Shown here one piece after another: positions 14,387-23,454 of a stretch of 24,234 nucleotides of DNA. The notes beneath the pieces are model-generated. The model did not search any database and was not told where the DNA came from. It saw only the letters and a list, made by a program, of their open reading frames with translations. The first letter of the stretch is position 1. The number at the start of each line of letters is the position of its first letter. The stretch comes from a virus: positions 1 to 24,234 of the IMG/VR virus record IMGVR_UViG_3300046009_001310. One strand, given 5' to 3'. A program made the translations under genes and the position numbers.

Positions 14387-17300
14387 CTATAGCTCCGCAT
14401 TAGCCGTCCAAGAGAACTGGAAATACCCGCCATTGGACGTTACATTACAAACTGCGGACGCCCAAAATTGATCGGAGCGGTTCGCCAGTGTGGCGGGTGC
14501 CGTTGCCGGAAACCCCGCCGCTGCTACATAAGTCGACACCACCGTCGGACTGGCGCGTTTTGTCGTAGCAAATCTACACAAGGAATAGTACGTGCTTCCA
14601 TTGACCGCATATCCAGACCAAAGGCTAATATCTGACCCAACTTCGTAATATCGTTGGCACATGGAAAATTCTGTTGCGACGTTGCGATGTTCAAACGGCG
14701 TTACCGCAGTACCTACTTCCAGTTGAACTCCGGTTATATAAAATGTAGCTCCGCTTGTGCCAACAATGCTGGCTCCGCCAGTTACTCCATAAAATACGTT
14801 CGTCGTCCATGATCCGGCTGCTCCTCTATTTGAGGATCCCGATCCCAAATCCGTCCACCATTGAAAACCAACGCCGTTGTCTGTTAACCACGTTCCCGTC
14901 GTGTATCCGGGGATAGTTATAGATTTGCGCTCCCATGTATTGGCGGTGGATATTGAATACGAAAACACATAGTTTCTGTTTGCAGCCGAATTAAAACACC
15001 CGCCGCCAAACGTTCCGGTTATTGAACTGCGCACCCAAAATGAGAGGATAAGCGACTGTGCGTTCGCAGTTCCAAATGAAGCCCTGGAAAAATTAAACCC
15101 TTCAATTTTGTGGAACAGCGCATAAAGATCTGTTGCTCCTGGGGTGGTGGCGGCAGATGATGTGACTCCCAGATAATTAGAAAAACCCGCTGGAGGAGTA
15201 ACAGACCCTTGGTTTCTTTGAATCGTAAATTTTCCGGCTAACGTTCCAAAGCATCCAAACCTATCTACTACATATGTTTGTGTAGCAGCTGTATATACAA
15301 CCGCAGCTCCGTTATTTCGCTGATCAATGACCATGCCGCCATTGATCACCATATTGCGGAAACCAGACATCTGTCCGCCGTTAAACGTTGACGCCTGAAG
15401 GTCTAACGGCACTACCATGCCTGTGCTGGATACCGTTGCTCGTGTAGTGCCGCCTGTGCGAAGCGCAACGCTTGTCAGCGCTTCTATAGTCATATTGGCC
15501 GTTTGCGATCCGGCGGTATTGTTCCCAGAAAGACTAATTGATCCTGCCAAATTATCGGTAGCGTCAGTTAGTTTACGCGTCCACTGCAACGCCCCAACCG
15601 TCTGCGCTAACATTGCTGTTGTGTTGCTTCGCGAAAACGAAAATATCGTTGTTTGTGAATTGAGCGTCCCAGTTGACTCCAAAATCATGGAGCCTGACAC
15701 TCCGGTGCCAATTGAATGAATGCGTGTAGTAGGCGTGCCACCAACACCCAAACGAATGTTGGTTGCGTCGTAAACAAAGTTGCTTGTGTTTGCCAGCGCA
15801 TTGGTCGCTGACGCATACACAATCCCACTAGCCGTCCATGACGTTAGCCCGGTGCCACCATTGCCAACTGCGACCGTGCCTGTAACGTTGGCAGACGTGC
15901 CCGTCACATTGATGCCCCATGTACCAGACGCGCCAGTGCCCGTTAAAGTGGGGGAATATGAGTTGTAATTTGCCGCAGTCAGAGCAATATTACCCCCCAG
16001 CAAATAATTAAAACTGTCCCAATACAGGTAATGACTGCCTGAGCTTGACAGATAAATAACCCCTGTCGTGCCGCCGGTCCTATACGCCGTAATGTCACCA
16101 TTAACAACTGTAAGACCTGTTGAGACACCAAGCGTACCCGGTGTAAATACGCCAGTAGTTGCATTAATGCGACCCGCCGTGCCCGAGGCGGCTGCACCCA
16201 CACCAATAGAATTAACACGATAATTATTGGAAATATTTAGCGCATCTGCTGTCGTCGCCGTTGTTGCGGTTGCCGAATTACCTGTAATGCTAATGCCCCA
16301 GGTGCCGCTTGCATTTGTGCCAGTTGTACTTGGCGCACCTACTGTGTTGTAGCTTACAGTCAATGCAGAGCTGCCATTAAAGGTAGAGCCCGAGGCTCCG
16401 CCAGCTCCACCGTTATTAAACGTTACTGCATTCAATACATTAGCGGAATACCCGGTAACATTTATGCCCCACGTGCCATTTGCCCCGGCGCCGGATAATG
16501 TTGGGCTGTAGCTGTTGTAGTTACCTGAGTGCAGTATCGTGTACCAGCTATTCCATGTGGTATCGATACCTTTACGAATGTTTAGCTGTGGTATGCCACC
16601 ATTATTGGCAGCAGTTGATCCAAACGCTAGTTGGTATGACGCATCGCCAGTGCTAGCAGTGGTTCCAGTCCAAGGATTGAACTGTAAAACGCCTGCGTAG
16701 TTGCCGCCCGTTCCGGTCGTGGTTGAATTGGCAAAGAAATACCGTACAGCTCTTGTGGACGCATTTGGATAGTACGTTGCACTGTTCGCATTACGATCAT
16801 TGTCGTTATAGGTGTACCAAGTATTGTTATTTAGATACCCGATAGCAAAACCGCTACTTGTATCCCGATATGCAATGGTGCTTGCGGTATTAGCTGCCGT
16901 TGCATTAGACGTAACTGTGAATGTTGCGCCGCCGCTTTGGTTTGCGGTAAACGTAGCCGAACCTGACAGACCATTGCCAGACACGGCAAGAGTTAGAGTG
17001 CCATTGCCTATAGTGGGCAAGGTTGCCCAACTAGGCGCTGCGGCGCCGTTTGACTGTAAATACTGTCCAGCCGTACCGGCAGCCAACATTGCTGTTGTGC
17101 CAGCAGCAGACTGATATGGCACAGTCCCGGCGCTACCACCAGCTAAGTTTGTAGCTGTTGTTGCAGATGTTGCATTACCCGACAAAGATGCAGTAATCGT
17201 TCCAGCAGAAAAATTGCCCGACGCGTTTCTAGCAACAATAGTAGACGCAGTGTTTGCATCTGTCGCGTTTGACGTGACGGTAAACGTCGCGTTACCGGAC

Positions 17301-20278
17301 TGATTGGCATTAAATGTCGCGGAGCCAGATAGTCCAGTGCCAGACACGCCCATTGTCAGGGTGCCGCCGCCTATGGTGGGGAAGGTTGACCAAACAGGAG
17401 CCCCTGCGCCGCCAACTGTTAGATACTGCCCCGCCGTGCCAATAGACAACATTGCAGTTGCGTTGGCAGCGGTTTGATATGGGATCGACCCTGCGGCACC
17501 CGCACCTAAATTTGTCGCCGTAGTTGCGGTGCCCGTTAAATTGGCCGTAATCGTTCCGGCAGCGAAATTACCAGACGCATCTCGCGCAACAATTGCCCCA
17601 GTGTTATTAGCGCTAGACGCGTTGGATGTAACTGTGAATGTTGCATTGCCGGACTGGTTAGCAGTAAACGTTGCCGATCCAGAGATTCCGGTACCAGATG
17701 TTCCTAGCGTTAACGTTCCATTGTTAACGTTGCTCGCTGTAGTAGCAGTAGCTGCGTTACCAGTGATGTTTATACCCCAGGTTCCCGAAGCGCCAGTTCC
17801 GGTTAACGTTGGAGCATAGGTGTTGTAGTTGCTGCTGTCTAAGACTTGGTATACCGGCAGGTCTATAAAGTTACCCGCCGGGGCGACGGATGTTGTTGAA
17901 TAATTCGTCCACGACCCATTGGCCACGCTAACTGTATAAAATGAATTTACACCGCTATAAGTGGCAAAATTACCGTATATATCATATGTAGTAGTGTTGG
18001 TTTGCACTACTCGGATTGTTGAGGGCGTGGTAGCGTTAGGTCCAGTTCTCCATGCCTGACCATCTGCAAAAAAGTTACCTGTGCTCCCAGCTTGAAACGA
18101 TGATCCGTTGGACGTCTTGAAGTAAATTTCCGTCAAACAATTTTGTGCAATACTGGCGTTATACCCAGCGGCAGCAACAATTTTGATTTGAAGCTTGGCC
18201 CCGGCCTGGGTCATCCCAGACCAGCGCCCCAGATAAATCCATTGCGTCGACGCCCCTGTATCCGGCAACGCATACCCGCCCCAGGCAGTGGTAACTATTC
18301 CGGCAATAAAGTTGCCAGAAGCATCCCGAGAAACAATCGTGGATGCCGTATTGGCGCTGGTGGCGTTAGATGTGACAGTAAATGTACTATTGCCCGACTG
18401 ATTGGCCGTAAACGTTGTTGAACCAGACAAACCGGTGCCGGACACGTTCATCGTTAACGTGCCGTTACCAATCGCAGGCAAAGTATCCCAAGATGGCGCT
18501 GCTGCCCCGTTGGACTTCAAATATTGGCCAGATGTGCCAGCAGCTAACATTGCTGTTGTTGAGGCTGCTGACTGGTATGGAATCGTCCCTGCGCTTCCAC
18601 TTGCTAAATTTGTAGCCGTGGTGGCAGATGTTGCAGATGTTGCAGATGTTGCATTACCTGATAATGCAGCCGTAATAGTCCCAGCAGCAAAATTTCCAGA
18701 TGCGTCCCGCGCAACGATTGCGCTTGCAGTATTGGTACTGGTTGCAGTGGTGGCTGCATTTGGTATGGTTGTCGATGCGCTAAATGCACTCGTACCATTG
18801 CCATATACATAGCCGGTTAACGTTGCCGCTCCAGTACCGCCATTAGCCACACCCAGGGTGCCGGATACATGCGTCGTTAACCCAATCTTGCCCCACGACG
18901 GAGCCGTGCCAACGCCGCCAGAAATCAGCGCATTGCCAACAACAACATCTGCTAGCTTAGCGAGCGACGTCGTTGTATCTGCGTATAGCAAATCTCCCAC
19001 AGCGTATGAAGTAAGACCGGTGCCGCCATAGCTAACGCCAATAGTGCCAGCGTTCCAAGTGCCAACAGTAAGAGTGCCAACTCCACTAATCCCTGTATAA
19101 GATCCCGAAAGCCTCGCAATAGGTAACGTGCCCGATGTAATGTTGGCTGCATTAGTTGTGTCCGTAGTTGCAGACGCCGCTAAACCCGAAACCGCCCCGG
19201 AAGTAATGGCAATCGCAGTGTTTGTAACGCCGGACACTTGTCCGCTGGCGTTGGTCACAATTACAGGCACTTGCGATGCCGAGCCATACGTACCAGCGGT
19301 GCCTACCGGGGTGATGCTGAACTGTGTTCCTGAAAGAGTTAACCCAGTCCCGGCGGTGTACAACGTTGCATCACTGACCTGTACAAACGTAATGGCCGTC
19401 GTGCCAAACGTGATTGTGCCAACCGTATTGCACACATACGTTTCACCAGCGCCCGTATTGCCGGACGTGATAAAAAATGCGTCGCCATTACCAAGCTTGT
19501 TAGGATCTTTAACCCCGTACGAATTTGCGTCTGATGTACGAGTAAGAACCCAATTTGTGCCGCCTGGGTCTGGCGTGCCAACTGTCGTTACTTCGTAGAT
19601 GCCGTTCTCAAACGCATTGGTCTGGTTGTAAACTAGAATACGGTCACCTACTTGTGCAGTAGGTCCGTCTGGCGCAAACGCCGCTTTGGTTCCCGCATTC
19701 GTTAACGTTGCCCCAACACCAGCCACGCCATTGTTGTATGTGGCGTTTAAGTTGCCAGTCGTGTTAGGAACTTCATACTTGACCGGGGTGTGATACGTAA
19801 TGCCAGACGATGCAATCGTATCGACATAAGTTTTGTTAGCAATGTCCGTGGCAGAAGTTGGCGTAGTCGCCACTGTGCCAGCAGTAATGTTGGCGTTACT
19901 AATGTTGGCCGTGCTTGTACCTAGCGTGCCAATATCCAGAACATCAACTGCTGAACCCGCAGCATTTAGATAAACAGCACGTTCCGCTGGGTAGCTAACA
20001 AATACATCTTTGGTGCCAGCGGCAAACACAACCTTGCTGCCTGCATTGCTGGATTCCAATATTGTGTCGCGTGTGAGCGTGGGCCCGGCAGATAAAAACG
20101 TGCCAACCCCCACCTCCCAGTCGCCGGTTGAAGGATCTACCGCGACATAGTACGTCGTGTTGTTGTTGCCAATTACGCTAAATGACTGATACCCGGTAAC
20201 CGCTGATCCGAGTGAAAAGTCTGACGTGCCAGTCGTAGTAGTGGTTACACGTACTCTGTCTTTGACAACAAGCGCCAT
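14387..20278 (-). CDS. Giant tail fibre protein
   Basis: A 1963-residue protein. Residues 1 to about 120 (MALVVKDRVRVTTTTTG, FSVIGNNNTTYYVAVDP, then TKDVFVSYPAERAVYL) form a virion-anchoring N-terminal domain common to fibre genes of aquatic phages. A domain at about 160-310 carries DRILVYNQTNAFENGIYEV and GDAFFITSGNTGAGETYVC. Residues from about 320 to 1560 are a fibrous shaft with repeated modules: VSYGGTGLTS-type loops, GTGASGTWGINITGNAATA, and blocks with TIVARDASGNFAAGTI and TFTANQSGNATFTVTSNA. From about residue 1640 a C-terminal head (FRNMVINGGMVIDQRNNGAA to TGVQLEVGTAVTPFEHRNVA and CQRYYE) matches a widespread lectin-like fibre tip. The tip probably binds a surface glycan of the host. 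The ATG follows the previous stop by 10 nt. Confidence 0.85.
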   Translation of the reverse strand: MALVVKDRVRVTTTTTGTSDFSLGSAVTGYQSFSVIGNNNTTYYVAVDPSTGDWEVGVGTFLSAGPTLTRDTILESSNAGSKVVFAAGTKDVFVSYPAERAVYLNAAGSAVDVLDIGTLGTSTANISNANITAGTVATTPTSATDIANKTYVDTIASSGITYHTPVKYEVPNTTGNLNATYNNGVAGVGATLTNAGTKAAFAPDGPTAQVGDRILVYNQTNAFENGIYEVTTVGTPDPGGTNWVLTRTSDANSYGVKDPNKLGNGDAFFITSGNTGAGETYVCNTVGTITFGTTAITFVQVSDATLYTAGTGLTLSGTQFSITPVGTAGTYGSASQVPVIVTNASGQVSGVTNTAIAITSGAVSGLAASATTDTTNAANITSGTLPIARLSGSYTGISGVGTLTVGTWNAGTIGVSYGGTGLTSYAVGDLLYADTTTSLAKLADVVVGNALISGGVGTAPSWGKIGLTTHVSGTLGVANGGTGAATLTGYVYGNGTSAFSASTTIPNAATTATSTNTASAIVARDASGNFAAGTITAALSGNATSATSATSATTATNLASGSAGTIPYQSAASTTAMLAAGTSGQYLKSNGAAAPSWDTLPAIGNGTLTMNVSGTGLSGSTTFTANQSGNSTFTVTSNATSANTASTIVSRDASGNFIAGIVTTAWGGYALPDTGASTQWIYLGRWSGMTQAGAKLQIKIVAAAGYNASIAQNCLTEIYFKTSNGSSFQAGSTGNFFADGQAWRTGPNATTPSTIRVVQTNTTTYDIYGNFATYSGVNSFYTVSVANGSWTNYSTTSVAPAGNFIDLPVYQVLDSSNYNTYAPTLTGTGASGTWGINITGNAATATTASNVNNGTLTLGTSGTGISGSATFTANQSGNATFTVTSNASSANNTGAIVARDASGNFAAGTITANLTGTATTATNLGAGAAGSIPYQTAANATAMLSIGTAGQYLTVGGAGAPVWSTFPTIGGGTLTMGVSGTGLSGSATFNANQSGNATFTVTSNATDANTASTIVARNASGNFSAGTITASLSGNATSATTATNLAGGSAGTVPYQSAAGTTAMLAAGTAGQYLQSNGAAAPSWATLPTIGNGTLTLAVSGNGLSGSATFTANQSGGATFTVTSNATAANTASTIAYRDTSSGFAIGYLNNNTWYTYNDNDRNANSATYYPNASTRAVRYFFANSTTTGTGGNYAGVLQFNPWTGTTASTGDASYQLAFGSTAANNGGIPQLNIRKGIDTTWNSWYTILHSGNYNSYSPTLSGAGANGTWGINVTGYSANVLNAVTFNNGGAGGASGSTFNGSSALTVSYNTVGAPSTTGTNASGTWGISITGNSATATTATTADALNISNNYRVNSIGVGAAASGTAGRINATTGVFTPGTLGVSTGLTVVNGDITAYRTGGTTGVIYLSSSGSHYLYWDSFNYLLGGNIALTAANYNSYSPTLTGTGASGTWGINVTGTSANVTGTVAVGNGGTGLTSWTASGIVYASATNALANTSNFVYDATNIRLGVGGTPTTRIHSIGTGVSGSMILESTGTLNSQTTIFSFSRSNTTAMLAQTVGALQWTRKLTDATDNLAGSISLSGNNTAGSQTANMTIEALTSVALRTGGTTRATVSSTGMVVPLDLQASTFNGGQMSGFRNMVINGGMVIDQRNNGAAVVYTAATQTYVVDRFGCFGTLAGKFTIQRNQGSVTPPAGFSNYLGVTSSAATTPGATDLYALFHKIEGFNFSRASFGTANAQSLILSFWVRSSITGTFGGGCFNSAANRNYVFSYSISTANTWERKSITIPGYTTGTWLTDNGVGFQWWTDLGSGSSNRGAAGSWTTNVFYGVTGGASIVGTSGATFYITGVQLEVGTAVTPFEHRNVATEFSMCQRYYEVGSDISLWSGYAVNGSTYYSLCRFATTKRASPTVVSTYVAAAGFPATAPATLANRSDQFWASAVCNVTSNGGYFQFSWTANAEL
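18624..18650 (-). repeat. Three exact copies of a 9-bp unit inside the fibre gene
   Basis: On the plus strand the unit gcagatgtt occurs three times head to tail. It encodes an (S-A-T)n run within the shaft. Units of 9 bp keep the frame, so slippage would lengthen or shorten the protein without breaking it. Confidence 0.85.
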
Positions 20279-20288
20279 GTTCAGACTC

Positions 20289-21503
20289 TCAATTTTGAAT
20301 GTTAATGTCGACCCACACGGAGCCCTGTGTATTGTCGATTGTTACCCATGATGTGGCGTTAGTTGTCACCCCGGTCCACGCAGGACTCTGACTATCGTTA
20401 ACTGCCGCCCATGTTACGCTTTGATTGTTGTTTATAGTACCCCACGCCGGCACCTGATCGTCATCTATGGGCTCCCAAAGATACCGACCAAACAACGTAT
20501 CTGTAAGCCGCACACCTTCTGTGACGGTAGCATAAAACACGACAGATGAAACAACATTGTCTGCCGTTCGCGATGCGTCTGACACCACCGCGTTAAATAT
20601 TGACGGCGCCACCACCGCAACGTCCAACGCACTACTAGCCTCTGCAATATTGGATGCAAAGACGGCAAGCGCCGATGCTTGGTCATACGCCACCGCGTTT
20701 TCGTTGACGACAACGAAATATGTGCCGGTCGCGCTTACATCGTCGAGCGCCGAAGTCTGTTCGTCAATATTCGCTACAAACTGAACTTGGGCGCTAGTCG
20801 CGTCGCTAATTCGCGTGTCTTCGATTACATTGACCGCAAAATTTACTTGGGTGTTAAAGATTACGTATACACGGCCATGATCAACTACCGCTGCATTAAA
20901 GTCAGCGCTAGATGACGCAGCGTCTGTTCCCTGGGCTTGATCGCTGATGCTAGTAATAAACGTAGCGGCAGCATCAGCCTGATCGTTAGCGACTATCAAG
21001 TTACTAACAGTTGACCTGAAATCCGCCAACGCAGACACAGAGTCTTGGGCGGTCCCGTCTTCTGCAATATTGGAACCAAAGTCTGCGGCGGAAAATACAA
21101 CGTCTCCAACCGTCGCAGACTCCGCTGCGTTGCTGACAAACACAACGCTAGCTGCGCTTGTATCGGCTGCTTCCGCCGCGTCGGCAACGGATACCGCAAA
21201 ATTAACAGCCGACGATGTTGTGTCAGAAGCAGATGCTGTGTCTGCGACAGACGACACAAACACAACTTGCGATGCAATATTGTCTTGCGCCGTCGCCAAA
21301 TCTTGGGCGGCTGCGTTAAATATCGACGCTGCAACCGCGAGGGACTTGCTAGCCTGTGCAGATTCAGACGCGTTGCTGATAAAAATCGCAAACGCACTTG
21401 TGGCGTCACTGGCAGACGCCGAAACAACAACGCTAACGTTGTATGTTGCTCCGGCGCCTATATCCGCAAAAGGAGCGGCTGCAAACGAGCTACCGCCAAA
21501 CAC
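20289..21503 (-). CDS. Repeat-built phage structural protein with C-terminal tryptophan repeats
   Basis: A 404-residue, Ala/Ser/Val/Asp-rich protein. It opens with MFGGSSFAAAPFADIGAG, a leader I recognise from repetitive tail proteins of marine and freshwater phages. Residues 21-342 are about sixteen 20-residue units of the form FxxxVxExaxaxDxxSAxxx, for example FVSSVADTASASDTTSSAVN. Residues 343-404 are five to six 11-residue units starting with W, such as WGTINNNQSVT and WAAVNDSQSPA. The even spacing suggests a long fibrous or beta-stacked shaft ending in a Trp-ladder tip. It sits directly before the large fibre gene, so a tail-fibre attachment or stalk role is inferred. The GTG start is backed by AAGG 6 nt upstream. 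No enzyme motif is present. Confidence 0.65.
   Translation of the reverse strand: MFGGSSFAAAPFADIGAGATYNVSVVVSASASDATSAFAIFISNASESAQASKSLAVAASIFNAAAQDLATAQDNIASQVVFVSSVADTASASDTTSSAVNFAVSVADAAEAADTSAASVVFVSNAAESATVGDVVFSAADFGSNIAEDGTAQDSVSALADFRSTVSNLIVANDQADAAATFITSISDQAQGTDAASSSADFNAAVVDHGRVYVIFNTQVNFAVNVIEDTRISDATSAQVQFVANIDEQTSALDDVSATGTYFVVVNENAVAYDQASALAVFASNIAEASSALDVAVVAPSIFNAVVSDASRTADNVVSSVVFYATVTEGVRLTDTLFGRYLWEPIDDDQVPAWGTINNNQSVTWAAVNDSQSPAWTGVTTNATSWVTIDNTQGSVWVDINIQN
20292..20477 (-). repeat. Tandem 11-residue tryptophan repeats
   Basis: Six Trp residues are spaced 11, 11, 11, 10 and 11 residues apart, with I/V three residues after each W and, in four of the first five units, Gln seven residues after W. 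One unit (WTGVTTNATS) is a residue short and lacks the Gln. Confidence 0.75.
20478..21443 (-). repeat. About sixteen tandem 20-residue (60-bp) repeats
   Basis: Each unit begins with an aromatic residue (usually F) and has a conserved V/I at position 5, an acidic residue near position 7, Asp at about 13-14, and Ser/Ala near 16-18. Register is kept almost perfectly across the block. DNA identity between copies is low, but the amino-acid period is clear. Confidence 0.7.
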
Positions 21504-21509
21504 AACATG

Positions 21510-21513
21510 CCTT
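21510..21513 (-). promoter_or_regulatory. Shine-Dalgarno site that fixes a GTG start
   Basis: AAGG on the minus strand lies 6 nt before the GTG at 21503. An out-of-frame ATG at 21508 has no usable reading frame, so the GTG is the likely initiator of the 404-residue repeat protein. Confidence 0.5.
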
Positions 21514-22090
21514 ACAGCGCATCAAGGCTGAAGGTATACGTCACATTCAACGTATCGCCTGATACCACAGTTCTATCGCCGGGCGACTGGAAGTCGGCTT
21601 CCGAAAACAGCACGCCAGACGTGCCAGAAGCTACCGTGCAAAGGAAAGCGCCAGCCACAATCCCGCCCGCGCCTGTAATTGCAAAGCTTGCAGGAGATGC
21701 GGTGTTCGAGATGACTGACGGGTCAGCCGTACTTGCCGTGCCAAACGTCATGGCTTTGCGAGTGCCGGAATAATCCGTGAACTCGGTCCAGCCTAAGTGT
21801 GTGGCAAGCGTGTCGCCAGCAGCAAACGTCGTGCTTGCGGCGGGACCAGTAATTAGGCCCAGAAAAAAAGATGCGCTGTACGTCACGCCCTTAAAGTATT
21901 GGGTGTTCATATCTTGCAGGCCTTGGTTGACCACAAGATTGCTTGACTCGGCAACCCACTTTAGATTGCCATCTTTGTCTTTGCACTCGGCACGAAACAC
22001 GCCGCCACCACGAACCTTAGCGTCGGCACCGCCGTTGCATACCATTGCTGACGACACGACGTCAGTTGATTGAGCTTTTTCCAAGTTCAT
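21512..22090 (-). CDS. Phage tail-region structural protein
   Basis: A 192-residue protein. The N-terminal part has GGVFRAECKDKDGNLKW and ESSNLVVNQGLQDM. The middle carries FFLGLITGP and LGWTEFTDYSGTRKAMTFG, and the C-terminal third is a series of short beta strands. The VVNQGL...F...LGLI...W.E....R arrangement is a recurring family of small virion proteins in tailed phages. The start has a good Shine-Dalgarno (AGAGG, 5 nt before the ATG) overlapping the preceding stop. It most likely decorates the tail or helps attach fibres, but its precise role is unknown. Confidence 0.6.
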   Translation of the reverse strand: MNLEKAQSTDVVSSAMVCNGGADAKVRGGGVFRAECKDKDGNLKWVAESSNLVVNQGLQDMNTQYFKGVTYSASFFLGLITGPAASTTFAAGDTLATHLGWTEFTDYSGTRKAMTFGTASTADPSVISNTASPASFAITGAGGIVAGAFLCTVASGTSGVLFSEADFQSPGDRTVVSGDTLNVTYTFSLDAL

Positions 22091-22099
22091 GGCTGCCTC

Positions 22100-22546
22100 T
22101 TAAACAGATAAGCGTATTAACGCCGTAGTCGCCGTGTTTTGCGGCATGGTGATTGGGAATGTGTTTGTTGCAATCTTGTCCGAGCCAAAGTCTAAAACGG
22201 CAATTGACCTGCCCGTACCAGTGCTAGGATTGATCTTACTCGCGTTATAGATCAAAGCACAACGCGCAGTAAATGATGCCGGGGACCACAACACGTTGTT
22301 AAAGTTGACGTATGCAGTATAACCATACGTATTGATTGCACCGCCCGCAACTGTCAATATTTGACCGCCTGCCGTATAACCAGAGCCCACTACTTCGGCG
22401 GCCGTAGTGTATGCGACAGTTGCGTCATTGAGATTTGCATTGGCGGTGTATAACGCTATGCGAAGCGTATCCGTCAGCAAATCATGGATGCCTTGAAGCA
22501 ACTCAGCTTTGAAGCTAGTTGTTTGCGTTTGAATAATTGTACTCAC
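22100..22546 (-). CDS. Small phage virion protein (tail region)
   Basis: A 148-residue, beta-rich protein starting at GTG within a GTGA overlap with the adaptor stop. It opens with a polar TQTTSFKAELLQGIHDL segment followed by TDTLRIALYTANANL. It continues through VVGSGYTAGGQILTVAGG and a C-terminal region containing GRSIAVLDFGSDK. This pattern (FK-ELL-GIH at the start, ALYT...a, then v-DFG) recurs in small structural proteins beside phage adaptor and tail genes. The position between the neck adaptor and fibre genes suggests a tail or neck component. No catalytic motif is visible. Confidence 0.6.
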   Translation of the reverse strand: MSTIIQTQTTSFKAELLQGIHDLLTDTLRIALYTANANLNDATVAYTTAAEVVGSGYTAGGQILTVAGGAINTYGYTAYVNFNNVLWSPASFTARCALIYNASKINPSTGTGRSIAVLDFGSDKIATNTFPITMPQNTATTALIRLSV

Positions 22547-23451
22547 CGCACAGGCACCCTAACTTGACCATCACGATACGCGTCCATGCGCTGCTTGCCA
22601 TCGCCCAACATCTTCGCCAGAGCCGCAGCATCCGCAAATAGCTTGTCGTAATTTGCAATTGTTTCTGGCTCGGCCTTCATGAACCTCGCCGCTTCAACCA
22701 AAGCCGCGTTCAATAGCACCGAGTCAAAATTATCACCCAACCACGACGTACCCGTTGCATTGTTAACCGTGGCAATTGGGATGGAAAAGCCTGCGCCCGT
22801 TCCGCCAACATTGCTTGCGTCAATACCAAGCACGTTGCCAGCCGCGTAATAAACGCCAGGATTGGTAATTGCCACCGACGTTACTGTATTGTCAGCCACG
22901 ACTACTTTGGCTGTTGCGCCCTGCCCCGATCCGCCCGTTAACGGCACATCAAAGTACGTTCCATTGACATACCCTGAGCCGCCGGTCAACGCGCCAAATG
23001 TTGCAATCGCTGACTGCACAATCGACACTGGGTAGTAGTAGTAATGCAGCTCGACCCCGTAGCCAAGATTAGGCGTTGGCCCCAAGATGAACGACAGCTC
23101 ATTTACCTCTGAGTACCCCGGACCAAATATTGCATAGTGCTTTGGCAGGCCGGTGGCGGTCGGGCTTGGGTATGCTTCGCGGATAAAGTTCACATCCTTG
23201 TTCAACAAGTACACGTACTCGCCATTGGTTTTAATAACCGCTATGGAGTACACCGACAGAAAGTCCGACGGCGCCGCTAGGTACTTGTTGTTGATAGTCA
23301 TGTTCCCAGTCACGTTCTTGCGAAGTGCAGGGAACTGAATGAAGTTGTAGATCCGCTGCTCGGCCTGACGGACGAACATGGCAATAGTAGCCGCAGGAAA
23401 CGTATTCTCTACGATGTCCTGAATGTTTGCCTGAAGTTCGCCGTAGTTCAT
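22543..23451 (-). CDS. Head-tail (neck) adaptor protein, SU10-like, with an inserted beta module
   Basis: A 302-residue protein. Residues 1-145 (helical MNYGELQANIQDIVENTF opening, FVRQAEQRIYNFIQFPALR, YLAAPSDFLSVYSI) and 235-302 (TSWLGDNFDSVLLNAALVEA, then an FMK helix) match the adaptor family typified by SU10-type podoviruses. These adaptors form the ring under the portal. Residues about 148-234 do not belong to that family: they form a Gly-rich block (GGSGYVNGTYFDVPLTGGSG, then VTSVAITNPG) placed between the YYYYPVSIV strand and the TSWLGDN helix. The ATG lies 3 nt after the previous stop, and the TGA overlaps the next GTG start. Adaptor assignment is fairly sure; the role of the insert is not known. 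Confidence 0.75.
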   Translation of the reverse strand: MNYGELQANIQDIVENTFPAATIAMFVRQAEQRIYNFIQFPALRKNVTGNMTINNKYLAAPSDFLSVYSIAVIKTNGEYVYLLNKDVNFIREAYPSPTATGLPKHYAIFGPGYSEVNELSFILGPTPNLGYGVELHYYYYPVSIVQSAIATFGALTGGSGYVNGTYFDVPLTGGSGQGATAKVVVADNTVTSVAITNPGVYYAAGNVLGIDASNVGGTGAGFSIPIATVNNATGTSWLGDNFDSVLLNAALVEAARFMKAEPETIANYDKLFADAAALAKMLGDGKQRMDAYRDGQVRVPVR

Positions 23452-23454
23452 TGC

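Noticed and set aside
14387-20278. Diversity-generating retroelement target in the fibre tip
   Set aside because: No reverse transcriptase or template repeat is in the window, and the tip sequence shows no adenine-biased variable block that I can identify.
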